Source of the DNA: Rhodoferax sp.
Lineage (GTDB): Bacteria > Pseudomonadota > Gammaproteobacteria > Burkholderiales > Burkholderiaceae_C
Assembly (NCBI RefSeq): GCF_030646845.1
Contig: NZ_JAUSLE010000063.1
Coordinates: 145,974 to 209,973 of the forward strand
Reading direction: 5' to 3'
Length of the DNA stretch: 64,000 bases
Translations under genes and position numbers: made by a program
Shown here: positions 19,032 to 28,639 of the stretch, in pieces
Position numbering within the stretch: the first letter of the stretch is position 1
How the letters are laid out: every line of letters begins with the position of its first letter
The notes under the pieces: model-generated
Told to the model about the DNA's origin: nothing
What the model saw: the letters and a program-made list of their open reading frames with translations, nothing else
Databases searched by the model: none

Positions 19032-20281
19032 GACTCCCCCCGGGATACCGAAGGCGATAGCCCCTCAACCTTCAGTTTCTCAAGCCATCCCTCAAGCCGG
19101 TCGATCAATGTATCGCGATCAAATTCACGAGCACTTACATTCAACCCGTTTCTACCCATTGCTTCCCGTTCTTGATTGCTCATTTCAGAAAGCTTGAGTA
19201 CAGCAGCTGCTAAACCAAGATGATCTCCAGCGGCACATGCCAGGCCCGCATTAGAGGTTTTCACCACCTCCGCGCCTTCGCCATTCAACATGGCCACGAC
19301 AGGGATGCCGGCCGCCAGATACGACTGAAGCTTGCCCGGAATCGTCATGGAAAAAATAGGCTCGTCCTTTAAGCTGACCAATAAGGCATTGGCATGCTTG
19401 AAAAACGAAGGCATCCGCTCTACTGGATGCCGCCCCAACATAAGAACGCAATTCTGCAAGTTACGGCGCTTGATTTCATCGGCAACCCAACGCGCCATCC
19501 GCCCATCGCCAACGATCAGCCACCGAATATGTGCGTGTGACTTCAAGCTTTCTGTCGCCGCCAAAATCGCAGGGAAATCCTGGGCATCGCCAATGTTCCC
19601 GGCAAACATCACATTGAAACTCCCGGTCTTCAATGGCACCTCGTCTGCCGCAACGGTATGTTGCATGTCAAAAACCGATTCAGCCCAACTCGGAAAATAT
19701 GCAACACGACTGCTTTTACCGGCATACTGCTGAATCAGCGGGATGAAACTTTTCGACTGCGTCAGAATCAAGTCGCAGCGCTTGTAGATGAAGGCCACGA
19801 GTTTTCCAACCGCCTGTAAGAGCGCAGAGGAGCGCACAACGCCAAGAGCCTGCAAGGTCTCCGGCCACAAATCGAGCACCCAAAATGCCAGGGGCACTCG
19901 CTTGACAGCACGCATCAGGGCAGCAGGGATGCCCACCGTGACAGGTGATAGTTGATAAGCAAAGATCACATCGAACTGACGGCCGCGCAATTTCCAAAGG
20001 CCCACGACCGATGCACTGACTGCAAAGGTCAGGTAATTCAACATCAAGCGTAGTCCACCTTGACCCCTTGGTATCAGCGGTACTCGAATGACTTCGGCGC
20101 CTTCGTAATGTGAATAACGGGCAGGATCCGAGAGGAATTTCTCAAAAACCTTGCCGTCTGGATAGTTCGGAAGACCAGTCAGAACCGTCACATGGTGGCC
20201 GCGCCGAACCAACTCAGCGACCAAATCATTGATCCTGAAGTTCTCAGGCCAAAAATACTGCGAAACGACAAGCAAACGCAT
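19028..20281 (-). CDS. wbuB: Glycosyltransferase family 4, WbuB-like
   Basis: A 417-residue GT-B glycosyltransferase. It begins with VVSQYFWPENFRINDLVAEL and LTGLPNYPDG, the diagnostic start of the WbuB/L-fucosamine transferase group, and has a GNIGDAQDF donor-domain loop and a late IPGKLQSYLAAGIPVV segment binding the nucleotide. It would transfer L-FucNAc to the growing lipid-linked oligosaccharide at the cytoplasmic membrane. That assignment is supported by the fnlA/B/C genes directly upstream, which make UDP-L-FucNAc. The stop overlaps the next frame by four bases. Confidence 0.88.
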   Translation of the reverse strand: MRLLVVSQYFWPENFRINDLVAELVRRGHHVTVLTGLPNYPDGKVFEKFLSDPARYSHYEGAEVIRVPLIPRGQGGLRLMLNYLTFAVSASVVGLWKLRGRQFDVIFAYQLSPVTVGIPAALMRAVKRVPLAFWVLDLWPETLQALGVVRSSALLQAVGKLVAFIYKRCDLILTQSKSFIPLIQQYAGKSSRVAYFPSWAESVFDMQHTVAADEVPLKTGSFNVMFAGNIGDAQDFPAILAATESLKSHAHIRWLIVGDGRMARWVADEIKRRNLQNCVLMLGRHPVERMPSFFKHANALLVSLKDEPIFSMTIPGKLQSYLAAGIPVVAMLNGEGAEVVKTSNAGLACAAGDHLGLAAAVLKLSEMSNQEREAMGRNGLNVSAREFDRDTLIDRLEGWLEKLKVEGLSPSVSRGES

Positions 20282-20292
20282 GAATCTTTCGC

Positions 20293-21441
20293 TCAGTATT
20301 TCTTCCAGACCACACGGTTCACGTAGTCGGTGTAGCTGTGGATGATCCGCAGCACCTTGTCCGACACATTCGGCATACTGTAGTCACCCACTTGGCGGAT
20401 GCCGTGCGGGTCCGTCCGATCGTCTCCGCGCGGCTGTTTGGCCAGAATGGCAAGCCCCTGGCGTACGCGCTCCACCTCCAGCCCTACCATCATCACAGCG
20501 GCTTCTTCCATGCCCTCGGGGCGCTCGTGCGCCTCGCGCAGGTTAAGCGCCGGAAAGTTCAGGATCGACGACTCTTCGTTGATGGTGCCGCTGTCTGACA
20601 GCACCGCGCGAGCCGCGAGTTGCAGCTTCACGTAATCATGAAAACCGAGTGGCTTGAGCAACCGTACCTGCGGGTGAAAGCGCGAGCCCGTGGCATCAAT
20701 GCGCTTTTGGGTACGCGGGTGAGTGGACACGATCACCGGCAGATTGTGATCTTCGGCCACTGCGTTCAGCACCTCCACCAGCTTGGCAAACGTCTGCGGC
20801 GAATCTATGTTTTCTTCGCGGTGCGCACTGACAACAAAGTAGGCACCCGCCTGCAATTCCAACCGATTCAGCACGTCGGACGCCTCAATACGAGGCCGAT
20901 AGTGCGTCAGCACCTCAAACATTGGGCTGCCAGTCTTGATGACCAGATCAGGTGGCAAGCCTTCGCGCAGCAGGTATTCGCGGGCGATGGTGCTGTAGGT
21001 AAGATTCACATCAGCGGTATGGTCCACGATGCGGCGGTTGGTTTCCTCGGGTACACGCTGGTCAAAACAGCGATTGCCCGCCTCCATGTGGAAGATGGGA
21101 ATCTTGCGTCGCTTGGCAGGAATCACCGACAGGCAACTGTTGGTATCTCCCAATACCAGCATGGCTTCAGGCTGCACCTCGGCCAGCACCTGGTCCACCC
21201 CGATGATGAGGTTGCCAATGGTGTGGGCAGCGCCAGTGCTGCCTTCTGCACTGTTCAAAAAATGATCCGGCTTGCGAACACCGAGATCATCAAAGAACAC
21301 CTGGTTCAGTTCGTAGTCGTAATTCTGGCCGGTATGTACAAGCACATGGTCGCAATGTTCATCCAACCGCGCCAGCACCCGTGACAGTCGAATGATTTCG
21401 GGCCGCGTGCCAACCACGGACATGACTTTGAGTTTTTTCAT
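20293..21441 (-). CDS. fnlC: UDP-N-acetylglucosamine 2-epimerase family, UDP-L-FucNAc synthase (FnlC/WbjD)
   Basis: A 382-residue GT-B-fold epimerase. Signature segments are VVGTRPEIIRLSRV at the start, VLVHTGQNYDYELNQVFF, LVLGDTNSCL, FHMEAGNRCFDQRVPEETNRRI and SDSGTINEESS, all standard for the WecB family. The AGNRCFDQRVPEE version is the one of FnlC/WbjD/Cap5G, which epimerise UDP-N-acetyl-L-pneumosamine at C2 to UDP-L-FucNAc. The position directly after FnlA and FnlB homologues supports this over a simple WecB role. It follows FnlB by 29 bp. Confidence 0.92.
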   Translation of the reverse strand: MKKLKVMSVVGTRPEIIRLSRVLARLDEHCDHVLVHTGQNYDYELNQVFFDDLGVRKPDHFLNSAEGSTGAAHTIGNLIIGVDQVLAEVQPEAMLVLGDTNSCLSVIPAKRRKIPIFHMEAGNRCFDQRVPEETNRRIVDHTADVNLTYSTIAREYLLREGLPPDLVIKTGSPMFEVLTHYRPRIEASDVLNRLELQAGAYFVVSAHREENIDSPQTFAKLVEVLNAVAEDHNLPVIVSTHPRTQKRIDATGSRFHPQVRLLKPLGFHDYVKLQLAARAVLSDSGTINEESSILNFPALNLREAHERPEGMEEAAVMMVGLEVERVRQGLAILAKQPRGDDRTDPHGIRQVGDYSMPNVSDKVLRIIHSYTDYVNRVVWKKY

Positions 21442-21470
21442 ATTTCTGGAAGGTAGGTAGCCGCACCAGC

Positions 21471-22598
21471 TTAAAGCGGGCAGGTAAAGGTGTCGGGCCG
21501 AGCACGGTCAAACACCTCGTTGGCCCAAAGCATGACGATCATCTCGTCGGTGCCGATATTGGTAATGTCGTGTGTCCAACCGGGCACGGTTTCCACAATC
21601 TCGGGCTTGTCGCCGCAGGTCACCAGCGCATGCTCCTGGCCGGTCTGCATGTGGCGAAACTTGAAGCGCCCCTGCCCCTTGATCACCAGAAACTTCTCGG
21701 TCTTGCTGTGGTGGTAATGGCCGCCCCGAGTAATGCCCGGGTGCGCCGTGAAGTATGAAAACTGCCCGGCGTCGGGCGTCTTGAGCATTTCCACAAACAC
21801 GCCACGCGGGTCGCCATGCTGCGGCACAGTGTAGGTGAATGACTCCACCGGCAGATAGCTCACGTAGGTGGCATACAGCGCCCGCACCAGCCCTGTGCCC
21901 ACACGCTCGGTCATCAGCGTGTCGCGGCTGTCCTTGAAGGCCTGAATCTGCCGCGCCAGTTCGCCCACCGTAGTGGTGTACTGCGGCTCCACAGTGGCAA
22001 AGCCATCGGCATCCACGGCTGCATTAGCGCCATCCATCAGTTGCACAAAGCGCTCAACCACATCATCCACATACACCAGCTTGACCGGCGCGGCCGGATC
22101 GTTAACCTGGATCGGTAGGCCGCGCGCAATGTTGTGGCAAAACGTGGCCACTGCTGAATTGTAGTTGGGCTTGCACCATTTTCCGAACACATTGGGCAGC
22201 CTGAAGATGTGTACAGGCAGCTGGTGGCTATGCGCGGCTGCCTGCAACGCGTCCTCGGCTCCGCGCTTGCTCTGGCCATAGGGGTTATCGCGCCCCGCTT
22301 GGGCGGAGGATGTGTAAACGATGGGTACCGACTTACCTGTCGCCTCAGCCACCGCGCCGACCGCCTGGCACATCGCCTGCGTCAAATCCACGTTGCCCGA
22401 CACAAACTCCCGCGGATCCTGAGGACGGTTGACGCCAGCCAAGTGAAACACAAAGTCCACGCCCCCCAGCAATGCGGGCAATTGGGTCGCGTCATCGTTC
22501 CGGGTAAAGCACACCACTTGCACGTCCTTGCGCTCGGCCAGGTGCAACTGCAGGTTTTTGCCAACGAAGCCATTGGCCCCGGTGATCAGCACTTTCAT
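21471..22598 (-). CDS. fnlB: UDP-2-acetamido-2,6-dideoxy-hexulose reductase/epimerase (FnlB/WbjC/CapF)
   Basis: A 375-residue bifunctional protein, near the 369 of CapF. The N-terminal SDR domain starts VLITGANGFVGKNL and carries NPYGQSKRGAEDAL with the YxxxK pair; the C-terminal part (from about residue 250) is a cupin with FSYFTAHPGITRGGHYHHSKTEKF, holding the metal-binding histidines. CapF uses the cupin for C3 epimerisation and the SDR for NADPH reduction in UDP-L-FucNAc synthesis. The ATG at 22598 is preferred to a longer frame because it begins exactly at the Rossmann strand. It is four bases from the FnlA stop. Confidence 0.92.
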   Translation of the reverse strand: MKVLITGANGFVGKNLQLHLAERKDVQVVCFTRNDDATQLPALLGGVDFVFHLAGVNRPQDPREFVSGNVDLTQAMCQAVGAVAEATGKSVPIVYTSSAQAGRDNPYGQSKRGAEDALQAAAHSHQLPVHIFRLPNVFGKWCKPNYNSAVATFCHNIARGLPIQVNDPAAPVKLVYVDDVVERFVQLMDGANAAVDADGFATVEPQYTTTVGELARQIQAFKDSRDTLMTERVGTGLVRALYATYVSYLPVESFTYTVPQHGDPRGVFVEMLKTPDAGQFSYFTAHPGITRGGHYHHSKTEKFLVIKGQGRFKFRHMQTGQEHALVTCGDKPEIVETVPGWTHDITNIGTDEMIVMLWANEVFDRARPDTFTCPL

Positions 22599-22602
22599 CG
22601 AT

Positions 22603-23646
22603 TTAGTCCTCTGCCAAAACGTGCTCGCCGCTTGCAATGCGCTGCATGAAGTCCAGCTTCAGCAGCAATGCCTTCATGCCCTCCACATCCAGCCGGGTGG
22701 TGTTGTGGGAGTGGTACTCCTCGCTATGGGAACTTTGCGTCAGACGAGCCTCGCCTTGCTCCACAAATTTGGCGTAATTCAAATCGCGCCCATCCGGCGG
22801 CACGCGAAAATAGTCGCCACGGTCTTCAGCGCAAGCCATTTCCTCGCGACTCAACAGCGCTTCATACAGCTTTTCGCCATGGCGGGTGCCGATATTGCGT
22901 ACTTCATGGTCAGGCTTGCCCATCAGCGCCAGCACGGCCTGGGTCAGCACCTCCACCGTAGCCGCCGGCGCCTTTTGCACAAAAATGTCGCCGTTGTTGC
23001 CGTGCTCAAACGCATACAGAACCAGTTCCACCGCATCGTCAAGCGTCATCATGAAACGGGTCATGGTCGGGTCAGTCACGGTAATGGGCGTGCCCGCCAG
23101 CACTTGCTCTACAAACAGAGGAATCACCGAGCCGCGCGACGCCATCACGTTGCCATAGCGCGTACCGCAAATGACTGTGTTTGTGCCTTCCAGGTTGCGG
23201 CTAGCCGCGACCATGACCTTCTCCATCATCGCCTTGCTGATACCCATTGCGTTGATCGGATAAACCGCCTTGTCCGTACTAAGGCATACGACACGCTTGA
23301 CACCAGCACTGACCGCCGCCTCCAGGACATTCTCGGTACCTAGCACATTGGTACGCACCGCCTGCATGGGGTGGAATTCACAGGAGGGCACTTGTTTGAG
23401 TGCGGCTGCGTGAAATACATGGTCGACCCCCCGCATGGCCCCGGCTACGCTGCGCGCATCTCGCACATCGCCAATATAGAACTGGAGCTTGGCACTGTTG
23501 TAGCGCTTACGCATGTCGTCTTGCTTTTTTTCATCCCGACTGAAAATTCGAATCTCATCGATATCTGTATCCAAGAATCGCTTAAGAACAGCATTACCAA
23601 AAGAGCCTGTTCCACCAGTAATCAACAATTTCTTTCCATTAAACAC
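22603..23646 (-). CDS. fnlA: UDP-GlcNAc 4,6-dehydratase/5-epimerase (FnlA/WbjB/CapE)
   Basis: A 347-residue soluble SDR. It starts MFNGKKLLITGGTGSFGNAVL and has FSRDEKKQDDMR, HAAALKQVPSCEFHPM and the SMK-type triad in NAMGISKAMMEKV, all hallmarks of CapE, which converts UDP-GlcNAc to a 4-keto-6-deoxy-L-hexose. I place the start at a GTG (23646): a GGAGG lies five bases upstream, and the resulting MFNGKK matches the family, whereas the ATG at 23658 would have the ribosome site inside the gene. First enzyme of the three-gene UDP-L-FucNAc set. It is also the point where base composition returns from AT-rich to the usual GC level. Confidence 0.9.
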   Translation of the reverse strand: MFNGKKLLITGGTGSFGNAVLKRFLDTDIDEIRIFSRDEKKQDDMRKRYNSAKLQFYIGDVRDARSVAGAMRGVDHVFHAAALKQVPSCEFHPMQAVRTNVLGTENVLEAAVSAGVKRVVCLSTDKAVYPINAMGISKAMMEKVMVAASRNLEGTNTVICGTRYGNVMASRGSVIPLFVEQVLAGTPITVTDPTMTRFMMTLDDAVELVLYAFEHGNNGDIFVQKAPAATVEVLTQAVLALMGKPDHEVRNIGTRHGEKLYEALLSREEMACAEDRGDYFRVPPDGRDLNYAKFVEQGEARLTQSSHSEEYHSHNTTRLDVEGMKALLLKLDFMQRIASGEHVLAED

Positions 23647-23661
23647 AAACACCTCCACATC

Positions 23662-24999
23662 TCAGTTTCTTGAAAAGGCTCTTCTTCCGAAAAGTCTTCG
23701 CCCATAAACACTACCAAACCAAAGCAATGTCATAAAAAAGAAGGCCGAGAAAGTTTCCAGATACCCGAAAACTTGATTATTTGCAGGCGTAAATATAATA
23801 AATACGGCAAACAAAGGCAGCAAAAATTTGGAATACAAGTTATTTTCATCTAAAAGACTTCTCCATAGTTTTGCAAGATAGAAGCCCATTATGAAGTTCC
23901 ATACCGCAACACCAAGAAAATGAACGTCATTTGCAATATGACTGTAAAGTGAGTGCCACTGTGCCGTCTCACCCCAAACCGCATCTATTTTATGCTGATA
24001 AGTATATTGTGAAAGATCATATCCAGTCGCCCATTCAATCTGCCTTGTTAAGAACTGAGAATTCCCAAAGCCAAGCGTACTAGTAAAATCCACATTAAGC
24101 GATTGAGAAAATCCATAATAGCCCTGCACAATATAATTGGAAAGCCAAACGTAAACATAAGACAAAAAGGATTCTTCGTCCATATTTCGATATGCATAAT
24201 CTAATTTTATATGTCCAAGTGGGGAAGTTGACTCAACATAACTTGGGTCACCCCCTCGACCCAGCATCGCCGTACCAAAGAACCAAAGAGCCGCACCAAA
24301 AAACATAAAAATAATCACAATGAAAAATCTTCTGCTCTTGAAATTAAATCTTCCCTCATTATAAAAACAAGCGACAAAATAAAGAATAAGCGAAGATCCA
24401 TAGAGAATTACAAAATCAAATAGCGGTTTATTTGTTCCTGTAGAAATTCCCGACAAGACAGGCAAAAAAGTTACCGTCAGTGCGACGACTCTATCGACAA
24501 TTGTAAGCTTCTCCCAATAAAAAATTACAACTGGAATCAATATTATCTTTGTAAAGGCTATAAAAAAATTGAATATATTTAACAATTTACTGCCAGAATA
24601 GCCCTCCAAGCGCTCAATCTTTAAAATGTATTGCTCCTCACTTTTAAGCAAGCCTGTCGTTATATCCGAAATAAAATCAACCGGAATAAGGCTATCGGAC
24701 ATCGTAATATTTTTATGCCCAATTAAAAAAGCGAGGAATGCAGCCAAAATCAGAACTCTAATTTTTAAGGAGCTTGACTCCTTAAACTTATTATCAGATT
24801 TAATCCTATTTTTAAAAGGTATCGCAGCAAGAACGTAACCTAGAACCATGCTGATGTGGTACAAGACAATGTAGAACCAGAAAGCTAGCGGATCATCCAA
24901 ATGATATTCAATTGGACCAAAACTAAAAATCAATAAAGTAGATATTAGATAAATTTCCGCAAGAATTATGGGGCCTAAATATTTAATACTATTATTCAT
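23662..24999 (-). CDS. O-antigen polymerase-like membrane protein (Wzy candidate)
   Basis: A 445-residue protein with about ten to twelve hydrophobic segments and a larger loop containing LGRGGDPSYVESTSPLGH before NYIVQGYYGFSQSL, the layout of oligosaccharide repeat-unit polymerases. These join lipid-linked repeat units in the periplasm. Sequence divergence is high, so the call rests on topology, length and position between the sugar-nucleotide genes and the flippase/glycosyltransferases of the locus. It is strongly AT-rich, unlike fnlA next to it, and probably came in with the three genes upstream. No other Wzy candidate is present, which supports the role. Confidence 0.72.
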   Translation of the reverse strand: MNNSIKYLGPIILAEIYLISTLLIFSFGPIEYHLDDPLAFWFYIVLYHISMVLGYVLAAIPFKNRIKSDNKFKESSSLKIRVLILAAFLAFLIGHKNITMSDSLIPVDFISDITTGLLKSEEQYILKIERLEGYSGSKLLNIFNFFIAFTKIILIPVVIFYWEKLTIVDRVVALTVTFLPVLSGISTGTNKPLFDFVILYGSSLILYFVACFYNEGRFNFKSRRFFIVIIFMFFGAALWFFGTAMLGRGGDPSYVESTSPLGHIKLDYAYRNMDEESFLSYVYVWLSNYIVQGYYGFSQSLNVDFTSTLGFGNSQFLTRQIEWATGYDLSQYTYQHKIDAVWGETAQWHSLYSHIANDVHFLGVAVWNFIMGFYLAKLWRSLLDENNLYSKFLLPLFAVFIIFTPANNQVFGYLETFSAFFFMTLLWFGSVYGRRLFGRRAFSRN

Positions 25000-25077
25000 G
25001 ATAATTTCAAATCAATTTCAAAACAGACTGTCGACCGTCGAACTCCATGGCAACAAATCTACAGATCTCAAAAAAGA

Positions 25078-26067
25078 TTAAATATTGTAATTTCTTGCGT
25101 TCAACGCCATGAGATCATAGTGACTTTGGTGTTTATCTAATTGTTTATCGAATTTCTTGACCTTGTTCAATATAAAAATAATGTTCTTCAGGACACCGAA
25201 TCCATACAAATAAAAACTTAAGTTAAACGCCTTCTTCAAATACCTATTTCCCAAGTTGTAACAAAACAATCTGTTGCGCAAAAGTAGCTTCCCGAAAATA
25301 TTTGACTCAGATTTAATTAGGTAATTAAAAATATCAACCTTATCCCGGTTGAATTGAGAGTTTTTTACGAGGTATGTTGAATTCGCCGTTCTTCTATAGT
25401 AAACAAAAATCTTTTCCACTTGAACAAATTTTAGCGGTTTATATATTTCAGCCATTTTTATTTGCAAAGGATAATCTTCAGTTACTGAATATTGATTGAC
25501 GAAGTTAATTATGTCTTTATTTAATAAAGCAGATGCTGTATAAAAAATACTAGGACTGTTGAAGAAATTAATTCTTTGCAACCTCACCAGGTATGGAGAA
25601 TTTTTATAAATGATATTTGTGGCAAATAAATTAAATAGATCAAATTGCGTGTCGACAATAGTGCCATTGATCAAATTAAGTGGTAAGCCGGAAAGAATGT
25701 GATTGCCATATATTTTTTTGGCCTCGAAAAATAAATTTTCATAGGAGTAAACATCATCACCCGCAGTAAGCTTACAGTAATCAGTGGCGAGATTTTCAAG
25801 CGCAAGGGTTAAGTTCTTACATGTTCCTCTGTTTGTGCCATCGGATAATACTGTTATTCGTCTAAATAAATATGAATTTTTTTCAACCCAAAATTTAGTC
25901 AATGCGACTGTATCGTCGCGTGAAGCATCATCTGCAACAATAATGTCAACAGCAATGCCATTGCCGTAATTATCAATAAGATATTTTATGCTCTCCAAAT
26001 GCTCCAGAATATAATTTGAATGATTATAAGTAAGAACGACAAATGTAAAATTATTAATAATAGTCAT
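25078..26067 (-). CDS. Glycosyltransferase family 2
   Basis: A 329-residue GT-A-fold glycosyltransferase. The N-terminus has VVLTYNHSNYILEHLESI, the nucleotide-sugar region DIIVADDASRDDTV with the first acidic residues, and TAGDDVYSYENL with the DxD-like metal site; a single hydrophobic stretch occurs near the C-terminus (FYLYGFGVLKNIIFILN). It would add one sugar of the repeat unit at the membrane face; which sugar is unknown. Its start overlaps the stop of the gene at 26064-26903 (ATGA). AT-rich like its neighbours. A 78-bp AT-rich spacer separates it from the Wzy candidate. Confidence 0.88.
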   Translation of the reverse strand: MTIINNFTFVVLTYNHSNYILEHLESIKYLIDNYGNGIAVDIIVADDASRDDTVALTKFWVEKNSYLFRRITVLSDGTNRGTCKNLTLALENLATDYCKLTAGDDVYSYENLFFEAKKIYGNHILSGLPLNLINGTIVDTQFDLFNLFATNIIYKNSPYLVRLQRINFFNSPSIFYTASALLNKDIINFVNQYSVTEDYPLQIKMAEIYKPLKFVQVEKIFVYYRRTANSTYLVKNSQFNRDKVDIFNYLIKSESNIFGKLLLRNRLFCYNLGNRYLKKAFNLSFYLYGFGVLKNIIFILNKVKKFDKQLDKHQSHYDLMALNARNYNI

Positions 26068-26903
26068 GCGCTGAATTTCTTCTTTATAATTCTATAAATG
26101 TATAAAAATACGCCGAACCTTATCATTTTAAAACCAAGTAGAAAAAATTGCATTTTCCACAATAGTGATCTTTTGTTAATTTGCTGAAGATCATCCGCTA
26201 GACCACGTTTATTTATGTCAACTTGCAAATTGTATTTTTGTACCAAGGGCAAAATAACTTTGCCAACCCACTTCCCTCTGTAGATGGCGCCACCCATAGC
26301 GTAGTTATAAGGGTAGATATCTTCGTGCTCTTTTCTTGCGCAATAAAACAAGTCTGTGCTGTTATAGGTACGATAGCTACCGAAAAATTCCCACGCCCAT
26401 GGATTGTCGTTATCTTCTATAAATTCCAATAACTTTTCTCGCCGCCAAATAGCCGGCGCCGAGTTTAATTTATAGTCACCTCTTCTTGGTATTAACTCAA
26501 AACCTTCAAAACGATTATCATTGAAATTTTCATTTACTGGGATGTTGGAGAAATAGAAAACAGCAATATCGGGATTGTCATTAAGCCATTTTATGCAATT
26601 ACTTATCTTTTCTTGATCAACACGGCCTTCCAAAATAAAATCATCATAAAGCATTAGCACGAATTTGGATTCACATGCACTTAATGTTTGCTTAAGCCTC
26701 AATCCCCATATATCTTTACCATTTTTTGAATTGAAATTGTGGATTTGTACATCGATGTTATTTGGAATTTTTTGTTTTCGCTCTGTATTTAGAACTACTT
26801 TATATTTGCATTCAGGCCAGTGTTCTTGGAATGCACAAAAAAATAATTCCCAAACATCTTCGTATGCATCACATGTATTAACTACGATAATATTATCTAT
26901 CAT
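26064..26903 (-). CDS. Glycosyltransferase-like protein of unknown specificity
   Basis: A 279-residue protein I cannot place in a named family with certainty. The start IIVVNTCDAYEDVWELFFCAF and the central KFVLMLYDDFIL, where an acidic pair follows a hydrophobic strand, resemble the nucleotide-sugar core of GT-A glycosyltransferases. A later WRREKLLEFIEDNDNPWAWE segment looks like an acceptor-side loop. The C-terminus is hydrophobic and basic (FFLLGFKMIRF, then IIKKKF), suggesting peripheral membrane attachment. Its position between Wzx and the GT2 gene, with start/stop overlap to the latter, makes a role in assembling the repeat unit likely. Composition is AT-rich. Confidence 0.65.
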   Translation of the reverse strand: MIDNIIVVNTCDAYEDVWELFFCAFQEHWPECKYKVVLNTERKQKIPNNIDVQIHNFNSKNGKDIWGLRLKQTLSACESKFVLMLYDDFILEGRVDQEKISNCIKWLNDNPDIAVFYFSNIPVNENFNDNRFEGFELIPRRGDYKLNSAPAIWRREKLLEFIEDNDNPWAWEFFGSYRTYNSTDLFYCARKEHEDIYPYNYAMGGAIYRGKWVGKVILPLVQKYNLQVDINKRGLADDLQQINKRSLLWKMQFFLLGFKMIRFGVFLYIYRIIKKKFSA

Positions 26904-26979
26904 GCCACTGTTTCATTTAGGAAGAAGGGTACGCCCTCCGTCAACAGCAGCGGCGTAGATAGGGGCGGTCCTGCTTCAG

Positions 26980-28518
26980 TCAATATTTTTTCCCTGATTT
27001 TCCAAATACTTTATTTCTAATTGACCGAACGCATGTAGAAGTGATAGCAAGAAAGACAATGCCAACAATTGCTGTTTTTACTGTCACCAGTATTCTGGGC
27101 TCACTCATATCAATATAAATCACTTTCTTCATCAAATATGACAGCACACCTATACAAAATAGTATCGGAAATAGATCTTTGGTCAACCATTTCAAGTGAA
27201 AGCCGGGGACAAGCTTCCTATGGACAACCGCAGTCCATCCTAAAAACCAAATTGCACTGAATACAAACCAAAGCTGACCGGCCCCAAGTGCGCCATATTT
27301 CATCGTTACAAAATATATTAGTGGAAGCTGTATCACAAGTGACAATGTCGAGCCAATTACATACAACCTAAGTGTGCCGAATGCATTCTGTAAATAGTAC
27401 TGGAAAGTTCCCAATACAAAAATGCCAGACCCTAATGCATACCAAAAAAGTATTTCATGCCCCCAAACAAATGCCTTTTTATCTCCAGTAAGAGAATAAA
27501 GAATTTCTTGAGAGTAAATGCTAATCAACACTGCCGATGAAAATGTGACCCACGTCACTATCTGTGTCATATTGACGTATACAGAAATCATCTCTTTCAG
27601 ATTGCGTTTAGAAACCAGCATTGTCATTCTTGGAAGAAAAGCCAAAAATACAGGAGTGGATAGGCTTATTACAGCACCTGTTATTAACGTAATCAAACTA
27701 AAATATCCAAACTCCTCCAACGACAAAGAACCCGACAGAAGCAATTTATCGAATTGGGTGATTGTTATTAAAATAGCAGATGTGTAGGTTATGCTTAACG
27801 TAAAAGGAATTATTTCCTTAAAGATACTCCAGTCAATCTTAAGCCATGTTATCGAGATATCAGATGGGGGCAGGTTGTAATAAAACCGCCTGCCAAGCAG
27901 TGCTGCTTCCAATATGCCAATTACAAACTGATACTCAAAGAAGCGCCGGATATCACTTGAGATATATACCAATATAAAAAAAGAACCAATGTATTTCAAG
28001 CTATTGATAGCGACTCCGGCCTTATTAATCCAGATTTGATCCTCAAATCCATTGATGCCACTGCGATATATTGTAGAGAAAAATCTAAGCCCAATTATTA
28101 GCCCCATAATACTGATGCAGTATGATATATCTTCGGAGCTTAATATGACAGCCTTTATCCAACTTTGCGCCAACCAATTACTGCCGAAATAGATGCCGAT
28201 CACAATTCCTAAAGTCAAAACAAAAAATATGAACTCGAAACCTCTTAATAAATTATGAAGTTTTTTAAATCCATTAACTTGACCTCTGGCATAAGCAACT
28301 TGCCTACCTAATGTAGTACTCAAACCCATGTCAAGTAAGTTCAACCAATTCTGCATCACCATGAAAAAACCAACTAACCCGTAAGCTTCTGCTCCAAGAT
28401 ATTGCAGATAGAAGGGCGTAATGATGATCGCTACAGCGATCGTGTAACCTTGTCCAATATAGTTGGTTATTGTATTAAGTCTAATGTTAATTAGACTTTC
28501 ATTGTTTTTATAGGTCAC
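26980..28518 (-). CDS. wzx: Oligosaccharide flippase, Wzx type
   Basis: A 512-residue integral membrane protein with about twelve to fourteen predicted helices. The N-terminal IGQGYTIAVAIIITPFYLQYLGAEAYGLVGFFMVMQ contains the first two helices and the YLGAEAYG turn common in polysaccharide transporters of the MOP superfamily. It would flip the undecaprenyl-linked repeat unit to the periplasm. The start is a GTG at 28518; no ATG in frame is better placed. It is the first gene of the AT-rich block, followed in order by two glycosyltransferase genes and the polymerase candidate. Confidence 0.85.
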   Translation of the reverse strand: MTYKNNESLINIRLNTITNYIGQGYTIAVAIIITPFYLQYLGAEAYGLVGFFMVMQNWLNLLDMGLSTTLGRQVAYARGQVNGFKKLHNLLRGFEFIFFVLTLGIVIGIYFGSNWLAQSWIKAVILSSEDISYCISIMGLIIGLRFFSTIYRSGINGFEDQIWINKAGVAINSLKYIGSFFILVYISSDIRRFFEYQFVIGILEAALLGRRFYYNLPPSDISITWLKIDWSIFKEIIPFTLSITYTSAILITITQFDKLLLSGSLSLEEFGYFSLITLITGAVISLSTPVFLAFLPRMTMLVSKRNLKEMISVYVNMTQIVTWVTFSSAVLISIYSQEILYSLTGDKKAFVWGHEILFWYALGSGIFVLGTFQYYLQNAFGTLRLYVIGSTLSLVIQLPLIYFVTMKYGALGAGQLWFVFSAIWFLGWTAVVHRKLVPGFHLKWLTKDLFPILFCIGVLSYLMKKVIYIDMSEPRILVTVKTAIVGIVFLAITSTCVRSIRNKVFGKSGKKY

Positions 28519-28639
28519 AAACTTACCTTGGTTTTATTCAATAAGGAGATAATGAATTCTTGACCATTCAATACGGTACTTTTCACAAAGTCTTGATTGC
28601 ATCGCTATCGGCGTTCGTCTTCATTGAAAAAATGAAGGA

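Noticed and set aside
28014..28025. GCTATTGATAGC stem inside wzx as an eighth copy of the dispersed repeat
   Set aside because: The GGGGCT end is not found at the fixed distance and the surrounding bases do not match, so it is a chance palindrome in AT-rich DNA.
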